A stretch of DNA of 5,503 bases from Clostridia bacterium (GTDB lineage: Bacteria; Bacillota_A; Clostridia; Oscillospirales; Acutalibacteraceae), in assembly GCA_017549665.1 (NCBI GenBank), contig JAFYUD010000048.1:1-5503 (forward strand), read 5' to 3'. Positions within the stretch are counted from its first letter, which is position 1, and each line of letters opens with the position of its first letter. Of this stretch, positions 1 through 4,827 are shown piece by piece. The notes beneath the pieces are model-generated. The model was not told the DNA's origin. It saw only the letters and a list, made by a program, of their open reading frames with translations, and did not search any database. The position numbers were made by a program, and so were the translations under genes.

Positions 1-302
1 CCTTCACCGCCCATGCCGTCTTCAAGATAAACAACGGGAATCACAAGGTTGCCGTCCTTAGTCTCGGCAAGATACTGATTCCAGTAGCTGCCCTTTCTTG
101 AAACTGTCTTATTACCGTACTGGTAGTGACCTGACCATACGCTTCTGTCAAGCTCACCGTCAAATTCATCTGCAAATGTCAGAGTGAATTTGTCCATATC
201 AACTTCTTCACCTGAGGGGAAAACGGGAATTGACAGCAATGAGCAAAGCCAGAGAATCACTGAAGTTAAAAGTGCTATCCACTGATTAATTATTTCCAAC
301 AT
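1..302 (-). CDS. GH16 family glycoside hydrolase, N-terminal part (runs off left edge)
   Basis: Partial gene: only the first 100 codons are in the window, so the catalytic Glu residues are not visible. The start at 302 is fixed by AGGAGG at 311-316, 8 nt upstream. The product opens with a hydrophobic stretch at about residues 8-28 (signal peptide or membrane anchor) and continues with DKFTLTFADEFDGELDRSVW at about residues 37-56. This is the usual first beta-strand region of GH16 enzymes, and it aligns with FELTWSDEFDGTELDRSKW in the complete GH16 protein at 3414-4304. Both also share a later RKGxxW and DGNLxI pattern. The two are therefore paralogues. By family it should hydrolyse or rearrange beta-glucan or galactan-type polysaccharide at the cell surface; the substrate cannot be read from this part. 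The n-region has a Glu and no Lys or Arg before the hydrophobic stretch, which is unusual for a secretion signal. It is divergent from the GH43 gene. Confidence 0.82.
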   Translation of the reverse strand, partial: MLEIINQWIALLTSVILWLCSLLSIPVFPSGEEVDMDKFTLTFADEFDGELDRSVWSGHYQYGNKTVSRKGSYWNQYLAETKDGNLVIPVVYLEDGMGGE

Positions 303-310
303 AGAGATTA

Positions 311-316
311 CCTCCT
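311..316 (-). promoter_or_regulatory. Ribosome binding site of left GH16 gene
   Basis: A perfect AGGAGG on the minus strand, 8 nt upstream of the ATG at 302, which fixes the start of the left GH16 gene. Confidence 0.85.
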
Positions 317-324
317 TTTTTTCT

Positions 325-353
325 AATGTAACAGATACGGGATATTATGTCAA
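325..353 (-). promoter_or_regulatory. Sigma-A type promoter for left GH16 gene
   Basis: On the minus strand, TTGACA (348-353) and TACATT (325-330) are separated by exactly 17 nt. A TG one base upstream of the -10 gives an extended -10. The predicted transcript starts near 318, leaving a very short leader of about 16 nt that just contains the ribosome binding site. It lies back to back with the GH43 promoter. Confidence 0.7.
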
Positions 354-372
354 GCAAAAATTGATTTTAATC

Positions 373-401
373 TTGTAATTGAGACGGGTGCGTTATATAA
401 T
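373..401 (+). promoter_or_regulatory. Sigma-A type promoter for GH43 gene
   Basis: TTGTAA (373-378) and a perfect TATAAT (396-401) are separated by 17 nt, about 32 nt upstream of the GH43 start. The -10 boxes of this promoter and the divergent GH16 promoter are about 65 bp apart, so one regulator bound between them could control both genes. No clear operator palindrome was seen. Confidence 0.6.
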
Positions 402-420
402 TATATAAAGACAATTTTAC

Positions 421-425
421 GGGAG
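421..425 (+). promoter_or_regulatory. Ribosome binding site deciding the GH43 start
   Basis: GGGAG ends 1 nt before the ATG at 427 but 7 nt before the in-frame ATG at 433. The second ATG is therefore the likely start. Confidence 0.65.
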
Positions 426-432
426 AATGACT

Positions 433-1374
433 ATGCATTTACTTAAAATCGACAAAAATCATTATCAGGGTCAGGCTGACCCCTTCATTTTAAAGAGCAA
501 CGGCAGATATTATATCTATGTAACAGGCCATGACGCTGTTTATGCTTATCATTCAGACAATCTTTTTGACGGCTGGGAATATTACGGCAAGGTAATGACA
601 ATGGCAGACCACGATTCATTCTGGGCACCCAGTGTAATTGAGCTTGAGGGTAAATTCTACATGTACAATTCAATTGAAATTTACACCGACACACCCGATG
701 CGGGCGGTCACAGAGGCGCAATGCACGTTTCCGTTGCAGACAATCCCTTAGGACCTTTCACAGATACAAAGCAGATTCTTCATCCCTTCTCAATCGACTC
801 ACATATCGTGCAGAATGAAGCAGGACTTTTCCTTTTCTACTCTGCAAACAAGTTTGAGGGCGAGAGAATCGGCACATGCATCTATGTGGACAGAATGCTT
901 GACCCCTTCACACCCGAGGGCAGGCCTGTTCTTGTGCTTGAGCCTACTCTTGACGAGGATATTTATCAGAAGGACAGATACAAGAAAGGTCAGCACTGGC
1001 ACACTATCGAAGGCGCATGCTATTTTAAAGAAGGTGACTGGCATTATCTGATGTATTCAGGCAACTGCTTCACTACACCTACATATTACATCGGTTATGC
1101 AAGAGCAAAAACTGACGAAACCGACCTTACAAAGATAAAGTTCGAAAAATATCCCGATGCTGACACATACCATCCCGTGCTCAAGGCAAATGAATTTGAA
1201 GAGGGCACAGGTCATCATTCAATGATAAACGAAGACGGTCAGTGGTACGCAATTTATCATGCAAGAGATTACGGCGATGAGCTTAATGCTTTTGACGCAA
1301 GAAATGCACGAATCTGCAAAATCAATGTTGACGACGGCATTCTTACAGCGGAAAGATATCAGGATCATATTTAA
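433..1374 (+). CDS. GH43 family glycoside hydrolase (arabinofuranosidase/xylosidase type), cytoplasmic
   Basis: A 313-residue single-domain protein with the five-bladed propeller signature of GH43. Asp16 in QADPF fits the catalytic base, WAPS follows at 64-67, Asp122 in SIDSHIV fits the pKa-modulating Asp, and Glu193 in TIEGACYF fits the general acid. GHHSM at 260-264 carries the His usually found in the active-site channel, followed by GQWYAIYHARD. All expected catalytic positions are present, so it should be active. Known GH43 members release arabinose or xylose (some galactose) from plant oligosaccharides; the exact substrate and subfamily cannot be told here. There is no signal peptide, so it probably acts inside the cell on imported oligosaccharides. 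It also lacks the extra C-terminal beta-sandwich domain of many GH43 xylosidases. The start at 433 is preferred over an in-frame ATG at 427 on ribosome-binding-site spacing. It has its own promoter and terminator, so it is monocistronic. Confidence 0.9.
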   Translation: MHLLKIDKNHYQGQADPFILKSNGRYYIYVTGHDAVYAYHSDNLFDGWEYYGKVMTMADHDSFWAPSVIELEGKFYMYNSIEIYTDTPDAGGHRGAMHVSVADNPLGPFTDTKQILHPFSIDSHIVQNEAGLFLFYSANKFEGERIGTCIYVDRMLDPFTPEGRPVLVLEPTLDEDIYQKDRYKKGQHWHTIEGACYFKEGDWHYLMYSGNCFTTPTYYIGYARAKTDETDLTKIKFEKYPDADTYHPVLKANEFEEGTGHHSMINEDGQWYAIYHARDYGDELNAFDARNARICKINVDDGILTAERYQDHI

Positions 1375-1382
1375 ATTTCCAA

Positions 1383-1409
1383 GGGAGCTGAATTTCAGCT
1401 CCTTTTTTT
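1383..1409 (+). terminator. Intrinsic terminator of GH43 gene
   Basis: GGAGCTGA (1384-1391) pairs with TCAGCTCC (1395-1402) around a 3-nt loop, followed by seven T. It begins 8 nt after the GH43 stop codon. The opposite strand has no good T-run, so it should act only in the plus direction. Confidence 0.9.
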
Positions 1410-1417
1410 ACTTTGAA

Positions 1418-1442
1418 GTACGACAAGGGCATCGCTCCCTAC
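1418..1442. repeat. Short GTA...TAC repeat end (module C, left)
   Basis: This 25-nt stretch begins GTAC and ends CTCCCTAC. Read on the minus strand it starts GTAGGGAGC and sits directly after a module A copy, in the place where a B module would otherwise start with GTAGGGGCG. It resembles the GC-rich hairpin at 4770-4788 on the right side (GYAGGGAGCRAYG is shared). The pairing within this left copy is poor, so it may be a decayed copy. Confidence 0.4.
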
Positions 1443-1503
1443 GTGGTTGCATTCAGATTGTGAAATTATGCATTATGCATTGTAAAATTGTCAATTTATA
1501 AAA
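1443..1503 (-). repeat. Repeat module A, left copy 2 (with TTGACA)
   Basis: AT-rich module read on the minus strand. It starts TTTTATAAATTGACA, has short TTACAATG/CATAATG iterations and ends AATCTGAATGCAACCAC. The start and central part match the module at 4550-4623. The ending CAACCAC matches the other left copy (1640-1703) rather than the right copies, which end TTATCTC. Confidence 0.85.
1465..1494 (-). promoter_or_regulatory. Promoter-like site inside left module A
   Basis: On the minus strand, TTGACA (1489-1494) and CATAAT (1465-1470) are separated by 18 nt. It would read leftward across module C toward the 3' end of the GH43 gene, making antisense RNA. Chance matches are easy in AT-rich DNA, but the TTGACA recurs in three module A copies. 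Confidence 0.35.
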
Positions 1504-1639
1504 GTAGGGGCGATGATTCATCGCCCGCCTGAATCAATTCTTGGTTACAATAAATTCATACAGAAGGAATATCGGATTTTACAATGCTTTGCATTGTGTT
1601 TTCCTGACGGAAAACCGGGCGTTTGATAAACGCCCATAC
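1504..1639 (-). repeat. Repeat module B, copy 0 (136 bp, minus orientation)
   Basis: This is the reverse complement of the modules at 4414-4549 and 4624-4759: the same 136 bp length, no gaps, and five substitutions against the 4414 copy. Its ends are GTATGGGCG and CGCCCCTAC, near-perfect terminal inverted repeats. It carries the same back-to-back hairpins, with the fourth (AAAAT/ATATT) broken by one substitution. It lies about 65 bp beyond the corA stop codon and reads in the corA direction, so it would form part of the corA 3' untranslated region. No protein is encoded and no flanking target duplication is visible. Confidence 0.93.
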
Positions 1640-1703
1640 GTGGTTGCATTCAGATTGTGAAATTATGCATTATGCATTTTGAATTATGCATTGTAAATTA
1701 TTA
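1640..1703 (-). repeat. Repeat module A, left copy 1
   Basis: AT-rich module, minus orientation, beginning two bases after the corA stop codon and running into module B. It contains AATTTACAATGCATAATTC and further CATAATG units and ends in CAACCAC. Unlike the other three A copies it lacks TTGACA, its 5' end being replaced by the junction with the corA stop. Confidence 0.85.
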
Positions 1704-1705
1704 TT

Positions 1706-2536
1706 TCATATCCATTTCTTCCTTTTAAAAACAACCATCAGCGCCACAACAATCAGAATACTCACACCCGCAACAAGCGGATAGCCGTAAGGTGACGAAA
1801 ACGCAGGAATATTGAAATTCATTCCGTACCATCCTGCAATCAGTGTCAGCGGCAGAAACACCGATGTCACAACGGTAAACACCTTCATAAGGCTGTTGAG
1901 ACGGTAATCAAGCATTGACTGATATTCATCCTGCATCTGCGCAATGTAATCACGCAGACCCGAAATCTCCGAAAGAAGCTTGTCAATTCCCGAATCAAGA
2001 ATCGTCATATACTTCACTCCCCTCTCACTCAGAAGTGAATTGGAGTTAGAAATCAACTGCGCCAGAATAACCCCCGTCTGGTCATATCTGCGTCTGAGCT
2101 GCCACAATTCACGTCTGTACTGCATCATCCGTTTCTGACGGGAATTTTCGTCAGCAGACAGCTTTTCATTGTCAGCATCCGTTATTATGGCTTCATATTT
2201 ACTGAGAATACGGCTGTCTTTTCTTATCAGGCTCATAAAAAAGTGAAACAGCATATCCTCATTGCTGATTTTCTCATTCTTCGTCTGGTCGGAGATGATT
2301 TTACCCGTAATTTCCGCAGTGAGCATATTTTCACAGAAGAAAAACAGGTCTTCACTGTCAAAATAAATTGTCACCCTGCTGTTTTCGGGCAGAAACGAAA
2401 CATCAAACACGATTATATCAAAATCAGCAATACCGATATAGCTTTCAGCATCCTTCTCAGAAATAATCTTCACAGCCTTAAGACATAAATGATCTTTTAC
2501 TTTTTCCGTCTCGGAAAAAAGAAGAATTTTCTGCAT
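1706..2536 (-). CDS. corA: CorA family divalent cation (Mg2+-type) transporter
   Basis: A 276-residue inner-membrane protein of the CorA family, whose members form pentameric channels that import Mg2+ or other divalent cations. The diagnostic Gly-Met-Asn motif is at 238-240 (WYGMN), at the end of the first membrane helix (about 217-237). A second helix covers about 251-270 and is followed by the basic tail KRKKW, expected on the cytoplasmic side. Residues 130-216 are rich in charged and helix-forming residues, matching the long stalk helix. It is shorter than typical CorA proteins (about 315-350), with a reduced N-terminal domain, and the loop after GMN reads NIPAF. AGGAGG at 2543-2548 lies 6 nt before the start. 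It is divergent from the histidine phosphatase; no convincing promoter was found in the shared gap. No terminator of its own is seen: the repeat modules begin straight after its TGA. The exact ion is not certain. Confidence 0.88.
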   Translation of the reverse strand: MQKILLFSETEKVKDHLCLKAVKIISEKDAESYIGIADFDIIVFDVSFLPENSRVTIYFDSEDLFFFCENMLTAEITGKIISDQTKNEKISNEDMLFHFFMSLIRKDSRILSKYEAIITDADNEKLSADENSRQKRMMQYRRELWQLRRRYDQTGVILAQLISNSNSLLSERGVKYMTILDSGIDKLLSEISGLRDYIAQMQDEYQSMLDYRLNSLMKVFTVVTSVFLPLTLIAGWYGMNFNIPAFSSPYGYPLVAGVSILIVVALMVVFKRKKWI

Positions 2537-2575
2537 ATATTTCCTCCTACATTTGTCGTATTTCTCATTTTATTA

Positions 2576-2604
2576 TGGACATTTCAACATAATTATAATA
2601 TAAT
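2576..2604 (+). promoter_or_regulatory. Sigma-A type promoter for histidine phosphatase gene
   Basis: TGGACA (2576-2581, one mismatch to consensus) and a perfect TATAAT (2599-2604) are separated by 17 nt. Transcription would start near 2611, giving a leader of about 27 nt. A second overlapping TATAAT lies at 2594-2599 but has poorer -35 spacing. Confidence 0.65.
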
Positions 2605-2637
2605 GAAAAAAACGAAATATTTTCCGGGGTGATATAA

Positions 2638-3339
2638 ATGCTTTTATACATAATCCGTCACGGTGAGCCGGGTGAAGGCGGAGCGCTTACAGAAAAAGGC
2701 TGGAAGCAGGCTGAGGCTGTGGGCAAAAGAATGCAGCAGGCGGGAATCGACAAAATCTTTACCTCTCCTATCCTCAGAGCAAGACAGACAAGTGAGCCTG
2801 CATGCCGCTTACTCGGTCTGACAGCAACTGTTGAGGAATGGTCACACGAAATCGGTGACGAAAGACTCGCACCTATGCCCGACGGCACAATGAGATCAGT
2901 TTCTCTTGTACAGAACACTGTTTACCGTAAAAACGGAAATCAGGATTTGCCTTATGACAGAGCTTACGAAAGTCCTTTCATCAGGGATTCACAGATGAAA
3001 AAGGCTGTTGATTATATCGAGTCAAACGGCAACGAATTCCTTGAAAGATTAGGCTATAAGTACGAAAACGGCGTTTACAGAATCCTTAAGCCCAGTGACG
3101 AAAAGATTGCGCTGTTCTGCCATGCGGCATTTTCAAGAGCATGGATTTCAACGCTTCTTCATATTCCTCTGCACATCATGTGGGCAGGCTTCGATTATGA
3201 GCACTCAGGTGTTACTGTAATTGAGTTTGAAAACAATGAAGACGGCTTCACAGCTCCCACTTGTCTGAGATATTCCGACACATCACATCTTTATGCAGAG
3301 GGCATTGAGCCTCTTATTCATGAAAAAGTTGAAATGTAA
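2638..3339 (+). CDS. Histidine phosphatase superfamily (phosphoglycerate-mutase-like) protein
   Basis: A 233-residue cytoplasmic protein. It opens with MLLYIIRHGEP, where Arg7-His8-Gly9 is the phosphohistidine motif and His8 the expected phospho-acceptor. SPILRARQT (43-51) supplies the conserved Arg of the phosphate pocket, and a Glu at 66 or 67 may be the proton donor. The second active-site His is His162 in LFCHAAFSR. All key residues are present, so a phosphatase or mutase activity is expected. The superfamily covers many substrates (sugar phosphates, cobalamin and nucleotide intermediates), and nothing here selects one. About 45 residues between LAPMPDG and MKKAVDY may form a cap over the active site. 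The ribosome binding site is GGGGTGAT (2626-2633), a long match to the extended anti-Shine-Dalgarno. It is divergent from corA, and the GH16 gene starts 74 bp after its stop with a separate promoter. Confidence 0.88.
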   Translation: MLLYIIRHGEPGEGGALTEKGWKQAEAVGKRMQQAGIDKIFTSPILRARQTSEPACRLLGLTATVEEWSHEIGDERLAPMPDGTMRSVSLVQNTVYRKNGNQDLPYDRAYESPFIRDSQMKKAVDYIESNGNEFLERLGYKYENGVYRILKPSDEKIALFCHAAFSRAWISTLLHIPLHIMWAGFDYEHSGVTVIEFENNEDGFTAPTCLRYSDTSHLYAEGIEPLIHEKVEM

Positions 3340-3352
3340 TAAAATTACATTC

Positions 3353-3382
3353 TTGACTTAATATACATTATGATTATATAAT
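3353..3382 (+). promoter_or_regulatory. Sigma-A type promoter for second GH16 gene
   Basis: TTGACT (3353-3358) and a perfect TATAAT (3377-3382) are separated by 18 nt. It lies between the phosphatase stop and the GH16 start, with a predicted leader of about 25 nt. The GH16 gene can therefore be transcribed alone. Confidence 0.65.
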
Positions 3383-3400
3383 GGATATATCAAAACACGA

Positions 3401-3407
3401 AAGGTGA
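3401..3407 (+). promoter_or_regulatory. Ribosome binding site deciding the GH16 start
   Basis: AAGGTGA directly abuts an ATG at 3408 but stands at a normal distance from the in-frame ATG at 3414. The second ATG is therefore the likely start. Confidence 0.65.
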
Positions 3408-3413
3408 ATGTTT

Positions 3414-4304
3414 ATGTTCAAAGCAATTATTCTTGCGATTCTTTCATTCTTATTATCAATCGGCATCACTCTTCCCGATTCACTTCAGATAGGTAAGCTT
3501 CCTCACGGTAAAGAAATCAACCTTGACGAATTCGAGCTTACATGGAGCGACGAATTTGACGGTACAGAGCTTGACCGTTCAAAGTGGGGCTTCTCATGGT
3601 GGATCACTGACAGAAAGGGCGGCTTCTGGCACGAAGACCTTGTCAGCGTAAGAGACGGCAACCTTATCATCACAGCTGAGTACAAGGACGAAGCACTTGA
3701 AAACTACTATTCAGACGCAGAAGAAGATCAGTACAGACCCGGCTGGTACACAGGCTGCATCACAACAAGAGGCAAGTTCGAGCAGTGCTACGGTTACTAC
3801 GAGGTACGTTGTATCCTTCCCGCAGCAACAGGTATGTGGAGCGCATTCTGGATGATGAACGAAGGCGTTTACAATATTGACGGCTACGGTCAGGACGGCA
3901 CAGAGGTTGACATTTTCGAGTCAATGAACTACAAGGATCACTGGTGGGGCAATGACTGTGTTGTAACAGGTATCCATTACGACGGCTACGGCGCTGATTC
4001 AAAGGGTGACTCAATCGGCAGATACATGCTTGAAAATGATCCCTATGAAGAGTACAACACATACGGCCTTGAGTGGACAAAGGACGAATACATTTTCTAC
4101 ATCAACGGTGTTGAAACAGGCAGAATCACAACAGGCGGCGTTTCTCAGAATCCCGAATACCTTATTCTCTCTTGCGAATTCGCAGGTGAAAACGGTGAAG
4201 CATTCGCTGACAGACACGGTGTAGGTCACATTGACAACACACCCGAAGAAAACTGGCCCGCAGAATTTGTTGTTGACTACGTAAGAGTTTACAAGCACAA
4301 ATAA
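3414..4304 (+). CDS. GH16 family glycoside hydrolase (laminarinase-like active site), membrane-targeted
   Basis: A complete 296-residue single-domain GH16 enzyme. Residues 4-20 are hydrophobic after a short MFK start, giving a signal peptide or uncleaved anchor; no clear cleavage site or lipobox follows. The beta-sandwich begins with LTWSDEFDG (42-50). The catalytic motif is EVDIFE at 164-169: Glu164 as nucleophile, Asp166 in between and Glu169 as acid/base. The ExDxxE spacing is the bulged form found in laminarinases and many GH16 galactanases; lichenases have ExDxE. GMWSAFWMM (140-148) and the closing FVVDYVRVY (285-293) are typical family strands. A beta-1,3 or mixed beta-glucan substrate is plausible but not proven. 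There is no carbohydrate-binding or dockerin domain, so it is not an obvious cellulosome part. It is paralogous to the partial GH16 gene at the left edge. The start at 3414 is chosen over 3408 on ribosome-binding-site spacing. Confidence 0.9.
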   Translation: MFKAIILAILSFLLSIGITLPDSLQIGKLPHGKEINLDEFELTWSDEFDGTELDRSKWGFSWWITDRKGGFWHEDLVSVRDGNLIITAEYKDEALENYYSDAEEDQYRPGWYTGCITTRGKFEQCYGYYEVRCILPAATGMWSAFWMMNEGVYNIDGYGQDGTEVDIFESMNYKDHWWGNDCVVTGIHYDGYGADSKGDSIGRYMLENDPYEEYNTYGLEWTKDEYIFYINGVETGRITTGGVSQNPEYLILSCEFAGENGEAFADRHGVGHIDNTPEENWPAEFVVDYVRVYKHK

Positions 4305-4305
4305 T

Positions 4306-4346
4306 CAACAAAAAAGCTGTACTCTCATCGGGTACAGCTTTTGTTG
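4306..4346 (+). terminator. Terminator hairpin after GH16, possibly bidirectional
   Basis: AAAAGCTGTAC (4312-4322) pairs perfectly with GTACAGCTTTT (4332-4342) around a 9-nt loop; CAAC and GTTG add outer pairs. The plus-strand T-run is short (four T, then GTT). The opposite strand has six T, so it may stop leftward transcripts better. It starts just after the GH16 stop and its last base touches the first repeat module. Confidence 0.75.
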
Positions 4347-4413
4347 AATTGACAATTTACAATTTACAATGCATAATTCATAATGCATAATTTCATAATC
4401 TGAATGTTATCTC
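4347..4413 (+). repeat. Repeat module A, right copy 1
   Basis: AT-rich module AATTGACAATTTAC..., with CATAAT iterations, ending AATCTGAATGTTATCTC directly before module B. It shares its core with the module at 4550-4623 and the two left copies. The number and order of the TTTACAAT and CATAATG sub-units vary between copies, as in a slippage-prone tract. Confidence 0.88.
4349..4377 (+). promoter_or_regulatory. Promoter-like site inside right module A, copy 1
   Basis: A perfect TTGACA (4349-4354), 17 nt, then CATAAT (4372-4377). Transcription would start near 4384 and run straight through the hairpins of module B. Predicted from sequence only, in AT-rich DNA. Confidence 0.4.
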
Positions 4414-4549
4414 GTAGGGGCGTTTATCAAACGCCCGGTTTTCCGTCAGGAAAACACAATGCAAAGCATTGTAATATCCGATATTCCTTCTGTATAAATT
4501 CATTGTAACCAAGAATTGATTCAGACGGGCGATGAATCATCGCCCCTAC
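4414..4549 (+). repeat. Repeat module B, copy 1 (136 bp, hairpin array)
   Basis: It begins GTAGGGGCG and ends CGCCCCTAC, a perfect 9-bp terminal inverted repeat. Hairpins in order: GGGCGTTT/AAACGCCC (4418-4436, loop ATC); GTTTTCC/GGAAAAC (4438-4455, loop GTCA); ACAATGC/GCATTGT (4456-4472, loop AAA); AATAT/ATATT (4473-4485, loop CCG); then after about 41 unpaired nt GGGCGATG/CATCGCCC (4527-4545, loop AAT). The first four follow one another with almost no gap. It is not coding. The size and inverted ends are MITE-like and the stem-loops REP-like; no target-site duplication is seen. Confidence 0.93.
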
Positions 4550-4623
4550 TTTTATAAATTGACAATTTACAATGTACAATTTACAATGCATAATGCATAA
4601 TTTCATAATCTGAATGTTATCTC
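4550..4623 (+). repeat. Repeat module A, right copy 2
   Basis: It starts TTTTATAAATTGACA, exactly as left copy 2 (1443-1503) does after its B module, showing a conserved B-to-A junction. It ends TTATCTC like right copy 1. It separates the two B copies, giving a tandem period of 210 bp. Confidence 0.88.
4559..4587 (+). promoter_or_regulatory. Consensus-like promoter inside right module A, copy 2
   Basis: TTGACA (4559-4564) and TACAAT (4582-4587) are separated by exactly 17 nt, an 11-of-12 match to the sigma-A consensus. It points rightward through module B copy 2 toward the CE15-like gene about 240 bp away. It is the best promoter match found upstream of that gene. Confidence 0.5.
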
Positions 4624-4759
4624 GTAGGGGCGTTTATCAAACGCCCGGTTTTCCGTCAGGAAAACACAATGCAAAGCATTGTAATATCCGATATTCCTTC
4701 TGTATGAATTCATTGTAACCAAAAATCGATTCAGACGGGCGATGGATCATCGCCCCTGC
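4624..4759 (+). repeat. Repeat module B, copy 2 (136 bp, hairpin array)
   Basis: Same length as the copy at 4414 with five substitutions: one in TATA/GAATT, two in the AAGAATTGA stretch, one in the loop of the last hairpin (AAT to GAT, 4745-4747) and one at the right end (CCCCTGC). All hairpin stems are intact. Confidence 0.93.
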
Positions 4760-4769
4760 GATCAGGCTA

Positions 4770-4788
4770 CAGGGAACGTTGCTCCCTG
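4770..4788. repeat. Short GC-rich hairpin (module C, right)
   Basis: CAGGGA (4770-4775) pairs with TCCCTG (4783-4788) over a 7-nt loop. It follows 10 nt after module B copy 2 and ends 39 nt before the CE15-like start. It has no T-run, so it is not an intrinsic terminator. It resembles the sequence at 1418-1442 and is probably another member of the repeat family. Confidence 0.5.
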
Positions 4789-4827
4789 CATACTGCACAA
4801 ATCTATAACAAAAAAGAGGTCTTACAA

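Noticed and set aside
1259..1501. Open frame of about 80 codons overlapping the GH43 end and the repeat
   Set aside because: It runs across the GH43 coding end, the terminator and repeat modules in another frame, has no ribosome binding site and resembles no protein.
1504..1639. Insertion sequence or transposase remnant
   Set aside because: The 136-bp module has inverted ends but no open frame resembling a transposase and no flanking target duplication; it is kept only as a MITE-like/REP-like repeat.
2537..2637. Mg2+ riboswitch or leader RNA upstream of corA
   Set aside because: The whole gap to the divergent gene is about 100 bp, is AT-rich and has no convincing conserved stems; no clear corA promoter was found either (TTGAAA is present without a good -10).
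3334..3350. ATGTAAT/ATTACAT hairpin at the phosphatase stop as a terminator
   Set aside because: Seven almost all-AT pairs overlapping the stop codon and no T-run after it; too weak to call.
3760..4080. 106-codon minus-strand open frame inside GH16
   Set aside because: It lies opposite a well-supported GH16 coding sequence including the catalytic motif; the composition (many Cys, Arg and Ser) is that of an antisense shadow.
4347..4759. Possible CRISPR array from direct repeats
   Set aside because: There are only two direct units with a 210-bp period; the repeated part is much longer than a CRISPR repeat, and the between-unit sequence is itself repeated rather than unique. No cas gene is present.
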